Of a stretch of DNA of 64,000 nt, positions 46,244 through 58,418 are shown in pieces; position 1 is the first letter of the stretch, and every line of letters starts with the position of its first letter. The stretch comes from Garcia nutans (lineage: Eukaryota; Streptophyta; Magnoliopsida; Malpighiales; Euphorbiaceae). Below the pieces are notes generated by a model that was not told where the DNA came from, searched no databases, and saw only the letters and a program-made list of their open reading frames with translations. Made by a program: the position numbers and the translations under genes. The stretch is from positions 9,742,001 to 9,806,000 of the forward strand of contig CANTUV010000003.1 in the NCBI GenBank assembly GCA_947685225.1, in the 5' to 3' direction.

Positions 46244-46962
46244 TATGAGCGGAGATTTTTGCCCCCACTCCTATGTCGAATGGTTCTTCTGACTTTAGCA
46301 CTGTTAGGCTCAGGGCCTTAAAGAACACGGGCCTAAACCCAGAAAAAATGGAGTCACCGAAAGGGGTAGATGATTCGATTTCTAAGGAATTCCCAACCCC
46401 CTATTGGGTTTGAAAAGTTGAATATGCATGGGGAAGGTGAGAAGTGACCCAGCACCCCCCACAACTCCCGATTCATTGGAACCATTCTCCTTTTCAGGTC
46501 TAAATATTATTAAATTCTTAAATATTATTATATTATCCATACTGCATGCAATTATTAATAAAATGGATTCATTCATAAAATAAAATAAAATAATATATCA
46601 CAAAACAACGTAGGTACCCATCCTTAGATGGAAATATATCCTTACAATCCTTAAATATTCATACTAATAAGTAAAATAAGACACCCACTATTTGGCAGAA
46701 ACATGTCCTTTACAATTGTCCTAAAGTCCATGAAATAAATTAAATAACAAACTAATCAAATAAGACACCCATGTAATGTGGAAACATGGATTTTACATCC
46801 TTAAAATCCAAATAATAAAATTAATACTATTCAACCATTCATAGCAAAACAAAGAATCCAAAAATGTAGTTTAATCATCATAAAAATAATAATAAATTAG
46901 AATTTAATAAAAGAAAATTAAGGTTAATAACAAATTGAAATCTACAATTAAGTATTGACCCC
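46244..46962 (-). mobile_element. Family-A LTR fragment (A7), 3' part
   Basis: The minus strand ends ..CTCCGCTCATA (TGTGAG changed to TATGAG at 46244). It covers the 3' 700 bp of the LTR and stops at ATTGACCCC, the point equivalent to the GC-rich island of LTR A6, where the next copy begins. Confidence 0.75.
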
Positions 46963-48150
46963 ATAGAAAGCGGTGGATGACTTGATTCCTAAGAAATCCT
47001 AAACCCCTACTAGGTTTAGAAATTTGAGTAGTTGGGAAAGGTGAGAATGACCTAGCACCCCTATAGCACCCGGTTTATTGGAACCGGCCTCCTTTTCAGG
47101 TCTAGATATTATTAAATTCTTAACTTATTATAATATAATCCATAATACATGCAATTGAAATAAATAAATGTCCATCTTATTATAATCAAAGTAAGTTCGA
47201 ACACACCAACAAAATAGGCACCCATATGAGATGGAAATATGCCATTAAAATGTCCAAATATATAAGAATACAAATAAAATAAGACGGGACAAACACAAAA
47301 GAGTGAAAATGTGTCCCTTACATCAATCCCAAATATAAATTAAATGAAAAGAAACAAATTAAATAAGGCACCCATAAAGTGGAAACATTCCATTTATAAG
47401 TCTTTTAAAAATATAACTAATAAACAAATATTAAATAGTTCCATCATTCATAATAAAATAAATAATCTAAATATATGGTTAATCATAAAAATTACAATCC
47501 ACAAACATATCTCAATATTAATCCCTTAACGAAATATAGGGCGTGATGTATACAGTGGTCCCGCTAGCCAGTTAGCAGGCGGGGGTCAAAGGTGCATCGC
47601 CCCCTAAAGGTAAATAATTTTCAAAATAGATTTTGTTGTGGGATTAAGGTTTTTCTAATGAAACTCAAGTTAAACATGCAAAATAGGGCTTTGAAACCAA
47701 ATTAGGGATTTTATAATGTAATTCTAGGTTATAGAATGAAATTGGGGTTTATTCCTATACTAGTATCATAGAAGATTGTATTAGGATTTTGGAAAATGAA
47801 TGATACAATTTAAATCAATTAAAATAGATAACAACATATTTATGAATATTAAATGATGATGATCAGTTGTTTGTATTTAATTTGTAAAAACAGTACCTTC
47901 GTTTGTTAGTTCCACTAAGTAATTACGTTGATCTAAGCTCAAACACAATCTTATGGATTTTGCCTTGCCCTGTGCAATTTGCTTGAGTAAAACAAGCTTT
48001 AATATCCTATATCTAGCTTTTTGTTTCTTTTGTGGTGTATGTTTGCTTATTGTCCCTCTTTTCTTACTTGTTTTGGCTACTATTTTTTATTTGTCATGTG
48101 CATATGAGCTTAAGGATTTCTGCTTTTTGTTTCTCTATTCATTCATTAAA
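46963..48150 (-). mobile_element. Family-A LTR fragment (A8), joined head to tail to A7
   Basis: Same orientation as A7. It lacks the terminal 120-130 bp of the LTR 3' end and resumes at 'agaaagcggtggatgac'. It belongs to the A5 subfamily through 47600-48050 and loses similarity near 48100-48150; U3 is not recognisable. Confidence 0.7.
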
Positions 48151-48680
48151 TGGATGATTCTAATTTGACTTATGATCTTTTGTCCTTTTTTTATGATACT
48201 TTCTGATTCTTTGTTGAGCATTTATGGTACCCTTTTAATGTTCTTTGACTATTTAAGCTTTATGTTCCATTCCTTTGTTAGCCTACATTGCGTTGTATGC
48301 CTAAAAAATTTACTATTATGCATTATCGGTGTCTCACTAAATTGATGACTCACAACATCATTCGTGCATTAGTTATATAAGCTAGCAATCTTAATTTGCT
48401 ACAGGCTCTATGGCTTAACAATAAAAGTGGCATATCTAAGGTAGTGATGTTGTGAAGGTACTAATAACATAACAGTAATATATAGACATATAAAGTAAAA
48501 TGTGTGTGTGTGTCTACATATATATATAATAATGGAATTATGAGTATGTAATTAGTAGTTATATATGTAAATGGTGGGCCCATAACCCCAGGACTAGAAG
48601 CACGTGGTAACAAGTTAGAGTAATAGAGATTAAGGGAGAGTAGTCAATTTAAAGGTTCTAGAAGGTATGAGCAGCCTTAC
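48151..48680. other. Unclassified sequence left of the LTR nest
   Basis: T-rich then mixed sequence with a short (TG)n at 48501-48512. No open frame or element end recognised. Confidence 0.4.
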
Positions 48681-49036
48681 TATAACACCCTTATAACCTA
48701 CCCACATATAGTACACATCCTCTTAAGTGTATAAAATATGCAAATAGGATACAAGAGTATCACTGACATGTTATTATCACTCATTGCTCTTTATAGTTTA
48801 ACTTATAATTAATGATAATCCATAACTAGTAATTAATGATGATCCATAACTAGTAATATATGTATAGGAAAAATCTATGAAAATTTTGCTAGAGTTTTAC
48901 CTAAAATTTGAGGATTATCAAGATCCAATAAATCAACCTATAAAGCAAATGATATTCTTCAAAGTATTTCCATTCCACTCTCATCCCAAAATCCCATGGT
49001 TATATACATACATATGTGAATATATGATATCACTTC

Positions 49037-51280
49037 TGTAATATCCCCATGTGTGCCCTAGAAGTTTTAATTCAATTGTTGTTTGATTTGAATTAAATGT
49101 ACATATGTTTTAGCAAAGGAAATGATTGTGTTAATAGAATGTATATGTTGTATATATGTTAATATATATAACATATATGTAGGTCAAGTGTAAAGTCAAG
49201 GGAAGAAGATATTTTTATTTGGGATGAGTGAAATTACTTAAGAGGGCAAGAGTTTTAAAGGAAGTGTGAACTAATAGAAAAGGGCATTTAAGTAATTGTG
49301 TTGATGGAATTGCTTGGTGGATATTTAAAGAAGAAAAGAAGGTTGAATTGTCTTCATTTCTTTTCTTTTCTTGGTATAGCTGGCCATTTCAAAGGAAGAG
49401 AGAAAAAGTGAGATTTGCTTATTCAAGTTTCAAATTGAAGGAGGAATCAAAGGATTTGGTGGGAGATTTGTGAAATTTCTTCATCTAAGGTAAGTACTCT
49501 CTTGTTTTCCTTTGGTATTTTGAAGATGTGTTTGAAGTGTGTTGTGATTTGATAATATTATGATTTGGTATGTTTGAGATGAGTTTCTAAATGTTGAAAT
49601 TGATTGTGAGTTAATTTAGTGTTGGTTTGGTTTTGGTTGAAGATGGTAGGTTAGAAGTGATGTTGTTTTTTTTAGGGTTTTGAAGTGGAAGGTGATTAAA
49701 TGTGTTGATGATGGGTTGTTAAGGTGAATATTGTGGTAAACATGTGAAATATGTGTTTAGAACATGGATTATATTCATTTGAATTATGACATATTGTGTA
49801 TAATGTAATTGGGTGCAAACAAAGGGGACTTGAACATGTTAGGGTTTAAATTCATGAGAGACACGGCCAAGTCCATGGAAATTTGGCCGTGTTGGGTGAT
49901 TTTTGGAGGAGACACGGCCGTGTCCCTTGCACATGTCTGCCACTGCCAATTTGTTTTGAGAGACACGGCCACAAGCTTGGCCGTGTCCCTTGAGTGTGTT
50001 GGTTACTGTGTTTGGTTTTTGTTCTTCTTACATGATTGAGTTTGAACTTCCATTTGATAATGCATATGATATTATATGAACAAGGTTAGGTATTGTGCAT
50101 TGTGAAACTTGTGAATGGCAATGTGTTATATGAATAATGTATCTTGAAATGTTATACCAATGATGCTATGTGAATAATATGAATTGAGATATAATATGAT
50201 GATGCTAGGTGAATAATATGAATTGAGATACAACATGATATGAGGTCATTGTGATTGGCTATGATAACTCAAATGTGATGTGAAGCCATTGTGTTTGGCT
50301 ATGATGATTCAATTGAAAGAACATAAGGCATGTTTGCCTAATTGATGATGAGAATTGAGAATGAAATAATAAATGAATTGTGTGTCTAATGTGTTATTCA
50401 TTTTCAGAGTTTTGTTGTTGGTGGCATGCCTATTGGTAACATTCTCTTGAAGTTAGGTTGGATTTGATCCTTGAAGCCTAATTGAGATGTTACAACCCTT
50501 GAAGCTAGGTTGGATTGGTTCTTGAAGCCAAGTTGGGTTGATACTTAGCATGCTTTGTTCCCCTTGAAGCTTGGTTGAACCTAAATCCTTGAAGCCTAGT
50601 TAGGTTTATGATAATGATAAATGTGATAACAAAACCAAAGCATTAACACTGAAAGTTGAATGGCATATTAGTGTGTCTTGGGCCCATGCTTGTCTTTGTT
50701 TAATGTGATTCATGAATGGTAAAATGATTAACTAATGAGATATATGGAAGGATATTGAAATGTGATATGTTTATATATGTGGTTTATGAAAAATAAAGGC
50801 ATGTGGTTATCCTTTCATCTATGATATTGATTTGAGAAATCAAATGTGTGACATTGCATTGCCTTATAGTATAGTGTTGGTATATTTTATACTACTAAGC
50901 CGTTGGCTTAGCGCGATATTGTTTGATCGCGCAGGTAACAGAGTTGAACCTGAGAGCTCCTCAAGACCGAGTGAGAGTAGACATTGAAGAGTTGTTTTGG
51001 GACTTAAAGATCAGAGAAGAGCTGCCAATCATGTATATATATATTCTATGTTTTGTAAACCTTGATTTATAACATATTTGTAATAACTTCCGCTGTGAAT
51101 TATTAAACATTTTGTATATAGTGTCTTTTGGATTTCTTTTATTTGTTTGAGATTGGTTTCACTTATTTACAAAGATATTTGTTGTGTCTTTTTAAACCGT
51201 GGCATTTTCTATATTCAGTATACGTATATTACGATCGTTTAAGCATGCTTGGTACGTATACAGGGTATAGAGGTGTTACA
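49037..51280 (+). mobile_element. Nested solo LTR 1, TSD ACTTC
   Basis: Starts TGTAATATCCCCATG and ends ATAGAGGTGTTACA, 2244 bp. Perfect duplication ACTTC at 49032-49036 and 51281-51285. 'ccctagaagtttt' after the start matches LTR 40994-43443, so it is the same subfamily. GACACGGCCGTGTC-type motifs lie at 49858-49998, a 39-bp duplication around 50160-50235, 'ccttgaagcctagttagg' repeats at 50440-50610, and the stem-loop pair at 50895-50933 with CAG|GTAAC at 50934/50935. Confidence 0.95.
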
Positions 51281-53249
51281 ACTTCTATATAAAACATCTT
51301 TAAGTTATATTATAGTTTCACTTGGCATTTCAAAATACATAATAAATACACAATTAACCAAAAAGAATATTTACGTGCAATGCCAAGACTCTGGTCTGTG
51401 GCAACCAAGGACTTTTAGTAATTGTCCACCACCTAGACCTATCCTGGTCTAAAAGGGCTCCCCGTCTCTATCCTATCACCTACACGATAAATGAACACGT
51501 GCTAAGCCTAAAGCTCAGTGGTATATGCTTTGATAATACAACACTAACATGATAATAAAATATGGAAATGCATTAAGCTTTAATGTTACATACAATCATC
51601 TTTAATTTATTAACAAACGTGAAACATCCAACATGCATTGGACCCAAATAACCTTATATAATAATCTAGTTCCAGAACCATTACTTTGTCCTATCACAAT
51701 AGTAGTGACACCAATGTGTCTCACTCGCGGACGCAGCTATATATCTATGACACCCAGTGTCTCATCCACTGCACCATAATATCTCTGACACTACATGTGT
51801 CTCATTCAAGGGTGTAGCTATATCTGTGACACCCAGTGTCTCACCACATAGCGCATGGCATGCCAAACTACCAAATGCAATCTTCTGGTAACTAGTTAAA
51901 GTATAAGGCAACACACAATACACAATCAACACTTAACATTTTCTTTATTTTGCATTCTTGCCATACCTTTCACATAACATCATCATTTATACCATGTTCT
52001 GAAGATTTTTAATAATATAAACACTTTTTAATCACATTTAAATGTGACGACCATGCCTACCTTAAGGCCATGCCCTGCACTTCAAAACACCTCTGTCCAA
52101 CCTCTGAAATAGGCCTACGACCATGGCATATCCTTTGGCCATGACCATGTCTTTGAAAACACTTCTACCACCTGCCCAAATCAAGGTCACTGCTATGGCT
52201 TTCAAGTGCCATGCCTATGGCTTTGAATTCAACACTGCCATTCCAATAATTTTCTACACAGAACAATTTCAAGGCCCGCGGTGGTGTCCCGCCATAAGGT
52301 CCATGCCTATGGTTCACCAACTACACAACAAACTACACATATTCAGAAAAAAAAAATAATGCAAACTAAAAACAAAAGCATTACCAAAGTACATACTAAC
52401 CTTTTTTGATATCCAATTTGAAAGGATAATTCCTTTTGTAATGGTCAAGATTTTAACTGGGACATTGCAACTAATATTGGAAAAAATTGATAGTGTATAG
52501 TGATAATAGTTTTGTAGATAAATGCTATACGTAAAGAATAGTAAATTGTATATCTTAAAACTTTATTGAAGAGATTATTGTTACTGTTTTACGAGATTAA
52601 AACTCGATTTGGAATCAACAGTTAAGATTAAGGGTGCACCATAGTTATTATGAGCATTCCCTCACTAGATAAAAAATATTATATATATATATATGTGTGT
52701 GTATATGTGTCAATGTGTAGAATTTTCTGATTTCTCTCCATCTTCCACGCCATCATCACCATCTTCACTTCTTTCTTCTTCCTTTCATCAAATCCATCAA
52801 GGATTAAGATTAAATCAAATATATGTATAGATTGTTAGAAGAATAAACTAGAAAGGCAAGATTATCAATAAGTAATCAAAGGGAAAGAGAGAAAAAGAAA
52901 GACAAAGAAGAGTTTGAAGAGGTATGTGCTATGAATTTGTATGAGTTTTACTAATCTATTTTTTATAATGATATATGTCTTGAAAATATTGATTAAATGG
53001 ATTGTTGAGTGAAAAATAACTTTTATATGATGGTTTTGATTCTTAACTCAACCTTTATGAGAATTGAAGGGTTTGATATTGTTTTTATCCATATGAAATG
53101 GATGAATGTTTGATTAAGTGAAGTTGTAGTAACATATCTGATATGAATTCTGTTTATGTCAACATATTGAGTTTGATATATTATTATCTTGGATCTTCAA
53201 TATGTTTGTGTTTAATGAAGTTAAAAGTGCAAAATACATGTTTTTGGGA

Positions 53250-53535
53250 TGCCACGAGCGTGGCTTATAGGTGCCATGGGCGTGGCATCAAAGTTGGAAC
53301 TGTTGGAGGAAGAATTACTCTGAAAACAGACCCAAAATGAGTGCCACAGTCGTGGAAAATGAGTGCCACGACCGTGGGGTTGAAAGCGTGACTGTTTCTT
53401 TAAAAATTTTGATAAAACAGAGTGGTTCTAAATGCCACGGCTGTGGCCCTTGAAGGCCACGACCGTGGGGGTTTCTAAGTTCACTTGACAGATTCATTTG
53501 GTATCCCACAGGTGTGGGGTTGTGATGCCACGGCC
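53250..53535. repeat. Cluster of GCCACGNCCGTGGC palindromes
   Basis: Eight or more spaced copies: gccacgagcgtggc, gccatgggcgtggc, gccacagtcgtgg, gccacgaccgtgg, gccacggctgtggc, gccacgaccgtgg, cccacaggtgtgg, gccacggccgtgg. Each is a near-perfect palindrome, and spacings vary from about 15 to 65 bp. The variants differ mainly by C-to-T or G-to-A changes, as expected from deamination of methylated cytosines. Confidence 0.9.
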
Positions 53536-54350
53536 GTGGGGACCTAAATAATGTTTTTGGCTTGTATTTTGTGATATACGGGCCTAGTATGAGACTAATA
53601 TGTGTATATTTCATACTTTTGTGTTGAGAATTCATGTGTATGTGTTAAATGTATGAAAAAGAGTGAGAAACTTTAGATAAGTGACAAATATATAGATCAT
53701 ACTAAATGTTGATAAGAGTAATGTACTAATGAAATGATATAAACAAGTTAATCAATGGCATGAGACTAATATGTGTATAGTCCATACTTTTGTGTTGATG
53801 TGTTAAACGTATGAAAATGAGTGATAAACGTTAGATAAGTGACACACATATATATCCTACCAAATGTTGATAAGTGGATAGTACCAATGAAATGATATAA
53901 ACAATGTAGTGTTCATCAAAATTAATAAATGGCCCAAATCATACTAAGTTTATATCTAGCATTGGATTGAATGGCTAACTAGAGGAAAGATAGCCACAGT
54001 GATAGTGGGCACCTCATGCCATCAATGGACACATTGTGTTATCAGTGATAGTGGGCATAATTGCCATTATAAATTCTTGAAATGCTACACTAACATGCTA
54101 TCCAAATCTATGATCTAAGTTTAGTATGTATGGGCATAATTAATGAAGATATTTAAATTGAAAATATATGTGAACATGATAGTTGTGACTAATGAAAGAA
54201 ATGTAAAAGAATAATATAAGTCAATTACTTGAAATTGAAGTACCTTGTTACAGTATAAAGTGTTTGTTAATATATATATATTAATGTTTACAAGTGAACG
54301 TTCTAATGTACTAAATGGAAATGTTGTATAGAATTAATCAAAAGATTGAA

Positions 54351-54422
54351 AGTGTATATAAGGATGTAAGATACAAAGTGCTCCAAAGTGTATATAAGGA
54401 TGTAAGATACAAAGTGCTCCAA
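54351..54422. repeat. 36-bp perfect tandem duplication
   Basis: Two identical 36-bp units beginning AGTGTATATAAGGATGTAAG, directly adjacent, within nested solo LTR 2. Confidence 0.95.
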
Positions 54423-56056
54423 AGTTTAGTACAAGATGTAAGTGCTGAAAAGTATAGATTGAATAAAATTATCCTATATGTGAAATTGAAAAGTAAGACT
54501 TATTGAAAAACAAAATAAGCGTATTGGGAACAATGTTATCAAATGAAAAACAAGTCTTAAATAAAATGATTTTTAATGAGACAAGTTGCAGTACCGAAAG
54601 TATTGTATAGCATGATAACTTTTATAAAGGTACAGCTATTATTTGTGTAATCATAATATTATGTCGGTTTGTTACTGAAATTAGTTAATATATTGAAATA
54701 CTTCTTAAAACTAAATGTTATTACTATATTTTCATAAGTATATTTCGTTAATATTAAGTGCTAAAATATATGTATACAAGCACCACTAAGCTTTGCTTAG
54801 CGTGTTAAAATTGTTTTCTGACACGCAGGTATCAGGACATCGGAGCAAGTTAAGAAGTGACATTGAAAATCTCAGGAAATTACCTATTGGACAGATGAAG
54901 ATCTTATGTTATAAAATGTATATAGATACTTTAGTTTGACTATTTGAGAGATTATATAAATTTGTAAACATAAAAGGATATATGTATTTAGAGAATGAAG
55001 TTTGAAATTCTAGTGAAAGATTATCATGAAAGAAATGTATTGTTTATTTATTTGATTTGGTGAACTTATGATGTTTATCTGATTTATAATTTCTATTCGG
55101 ATTATTGGAGATATTGGAAATTGGTCTAAATGTTGGACCTATAAGTGTTGTGATATACAGATTGTATTATTATTTGAAAATTTTTATTTATGAAGAGAAT
55201 TGTCTCTGAATTGATTGGAGCATGGACAGTATATCGAATAACATTCTTTGATAATTTTTATGTAAGAATTGTCAAAGGATGTTACACCTTTCCAAGCTCC
55301 ACTCCTCCTAGCTTCCACTTCCACCAAAGGAGTCTTTTTCTTTAGAACCCACCAACCCAAATCACTCAACACCTATTCAAATTATAGCTTTATAGGTACA
55401 TTAAAAACTCATATATACACCTTTAAACCCACTAAACCAAACCCAAACTCAAAATAGCCAAAGCCCTTACAAAATCCTAATTCTCATCTCCTGTACCAAA
55501 CCCTAGCCAACCTCATCCAATCACTATTTCAAGTTTAGAATTATCATTCTTATATTAAATTTATTTCATTCCTTTCCATTTACACCATTATACAACAATC
55601 CATTAGAAATTTTACTTGAGGAAAATTCATCTAAAGTTAGAACAAACTTACTAAATACTTCAATAATCCTCAAAGCTATCTTCAATCTTTGATAAACCTT
55701 GCTAGAAATTGATGAATGAAGGAATCAAAACCACCTCTCCCACTTGTCTATGGAGGTTGGGCACAATAAGAGAAAAGGTTAAAGAAGATGATCAACTTCT
55801 AGAAGTGTTGACTTTAATTATCTTCCATCAATTATATATATTAATTAGTTAATTAATTAATTTGGATATTTATATAAAATATTATTATTTTATATTTTAA
55901 CTTTTCTAATTTTGACTTTTTACCCTTTTACCATTTACATTTAACTATTTATATGTTATATATTTCATTTATATTTTCAACATCCTCTCATCTAAATATC
56001 CCTTAATCCCCCAACAATTAGTGTCTAATTAGGTTTAATAAAATTAGGGCATTACA

Positions 56057-57275
56057 CTTATGTTTGCTTGAGCCCTATGACCATTGCATCTGCTAAATTA
56101 GTGTTGTGATGACCAAATTAGTTATTTGAAATTTTATAATTTTTAAACCATGAAAAAACTTAGCATAAAGAAAACTTACAAACTATCAAACAAACAAGGA
56201 GTAAAACTCAATACAGTGTAAAATTGTTGGACTTAATTCCCTATACCAATTCTTTCTATTTGTTTCTATGTTATCTATAAAAATAAAAAAAAACTCTAAT
56301 GACTTCATAGGCTTGCAAAACCACTATTCTCTTAACTTGATACCATCACCAAAAACATTAATCACATCATTCAGGTTAGAGAAATGAATATAGGTACTCG
56401 TAATAAGAGTTCAAGGCAAATGATTTGGAGTAGGTTCAATAGAACTTTAGGGATTATTGCTTTTGGACTGAATTTGGATGTCAAAAGAGATCGAAGCATG
56501 GGTATTATTGCTTTTTACATTAAAATTGATAGTAATTTACACCTGTCGTCTCTAAAATATTCACTTTATCATCCCTGAAGTTCACTTTTTACACCATTCA
56601 TCCCTCAAGTTAGATGTTTTATAACAATTTAGTCTTGTAACCCATTTGAGGTTTTTGCCATTAATGACGATCTGATGTGGTGCCATCTAACATGCCATGT
56701 AAGAATGTCAAACTAATGCCACATCATCCCAATCTAAAGGAATAAGTTAAGATATTATTCATATCCCACTCCTACCTTTCTCTCTTTGTTTCTTTTTTTT
56801 TTAAGTTTTAACTCTTAGATTCACATCCCATCCAATCTAACCTTAATGTAAATATTTTACTTTGACAACTTCTATTTTTTTTTCCCTTTAAGGCAAGTAT
56901 GTATCTTTGCTACTATATTTAGGTTTTGGGAATTCATATTCTTCATTTTTTTTATTTTATCTTTTTTCTTGACTATACTTGTATGAATGAGTAGCTTTAA
57001 TCCACCAGTAGAAGAAAGAAGTAATCCAATTATAATAATGGTCTATGTATAACAATGGATTTTGTTAGATTTTGTTGATTCTTTTTTTCTTTTATTTAGA
57101 GCTACAGTATTCATTCTTTGAGTCTACTACTATAGACTTTTACTGTTCCACTCTTTATCATTAATGGGGAAAATAAACAAAGAACAAAGATTGTAGGGAT
57201 TTTAGGACTAGCAGGTGCACCTTCATCCACTCTCTCTTTCTTTGACTTGCCTCTTTCTCTCTACATCTTTGTAAT
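56057..57275. other. Unclassified repeat-like sequence
   Basis: At 56530-56730 words such as 'catccctgaagttcac', 'catccctcaagtt' and 'tgatgtggtgccatctaac' look like a dispersed plant repeat I cannot name. Low-complexity T-rich stretches follow at 56790-57100. No gene. Confidence 0.4.
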
Positions 57276-58418
57276 TGTAACACCCCTTGACAATCATGTT
57301 AAGAACTATCAAAAGATGTTATACAATGTCTATACACTTATTCATTTAGTTATTAATTAATACTAAAGCTATTATCACTAAAAAAATTCAACATAATTTC
57401 CCCTGAAATTTGGTATTTCCAACATATTCCCCAATTAAAACACAACCTATAAAAAAAACATCCCAATATTTTTCAAATTCAATCTCAACTCCAATTTCAA
57501 TAATCCATCTTCTATCATCCACAATTTAATCCAATTATCATTGATTTTATCAATATGTTAGTATATTAAATATTTTTCATAACTAATATATTTTACTATA
57601 AAGTTTAACCCAAACCATAATTATAAAGTATGCAATACTCTAGATTAATCACAATTATACAACTGTCATAGTACGTACAATCCTACTATGTGAATAAAAT
57701 TAAACACATAATACAAAGCCCTTCTTTAACCACATTCTAGTATGTATTTGATCTTGAAATTTCTATAAATCACTCAGTTGGATCTATCCAGTCCGTCTAA
57801 TCTGTGCATCAGAAATAAATCTAATATGTTAAGCATTATAGCTTAGTGGTAATTGTATATGCATACTTAGCTATTTAACAACAAAGTAAAAAATTATAAC
57901 GATAAAATAGTAAATCTCAATTTTTAAAAATAAACCAAGAAAACAAATATTTCTAGTAAAACTTTTTTATTTTAAAATAAATACAAATTCAATTATAACA
58001 ATAAAACCTTTTTGCAATTATTTTTCAAATTTATATTATTTTTAATAAGATCCATATTCTAGCATTTCAAATTCAAATAAAATAAAAAATAATAATAACA
58101 TATAAATTTATAATATTTATTTATCGTTTATTATACTTTTAAATATTGCATTTGTAACATTAATATTTTCTATTTATAGTTTATTCATTTCATTTACAAT
58201 TTATTTTTATAAGTTTTAGATTCAATTAAATTAAATAAAATATAACTCAATATAATTATCAACAATTCTTTTGTAAACTTTAAATCTTGTATTTTTAGTA
58301 AATTTTCACTTACCACTCTATCATAATGAACATTTCTATTCAATCGATATTCATTTTACTTAACACTTTGAATTTTATGATTTACAATAATATTTTGGGA
58401 CATTTTCAATCAATATAC
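57276..58418 (-). mobile_element. Chromovirus-type LTR fragment, minus orientation
   Basis: The left edge TGTAACACCCCTTGAC is the inverted LTR 3' terminus. A minus-strand stem-loop CTAAGC/GCTTAA lies near 57832-57848, after which the donor-like site is changed (CAG|AT). It is cut at 58418 by the CACTA-like end; the remainder of the LTR is not seen. Confidence 0.65.

Larger units (their letters stand above)
52437..55286 (+). mobile_element. Nested solo LTR 2, TSD CCTTT
   Basis: Starts TGTAATGGTCAAG and ends AAAGGATGTTACA, 2850 bp. Perfect duplication CCTTT at 52432-52436 and 55287-55291. Holds the densest palindromic motif cluster (53250-53535), a perfect 36-bp tandem duplication (54351-54422) and the stem-loop pair at 54786-54826 with AG|GT at 54828/54829. 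Confidence 0.95.
48681..56056 (-). mobile_element. Host solo LTR of a three-layer nest, TSD CTTAC/CTTAT
   Basis: Three pieces, 48681-49036, 51286-52436 and 55292-56056, read together as one minus-strand chromovirus-type LTR of about 2.27 kb. The minus strand begins TGTAATGCCCTAATTTTAT (56056) and ends ..AAGGGTGTTATA (48681, terminal CA changed to TA). Flanks are CTTAC (48676-48680) and CTTAT (56057-56061), one base different. It carries the stem-loop pair in minus sense at 51481-51520 and a decayed GC-motif region at 52030-52330 (ccatggc, ccatgcc). Two later solo LTRs split it. Confidence 0.85.
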
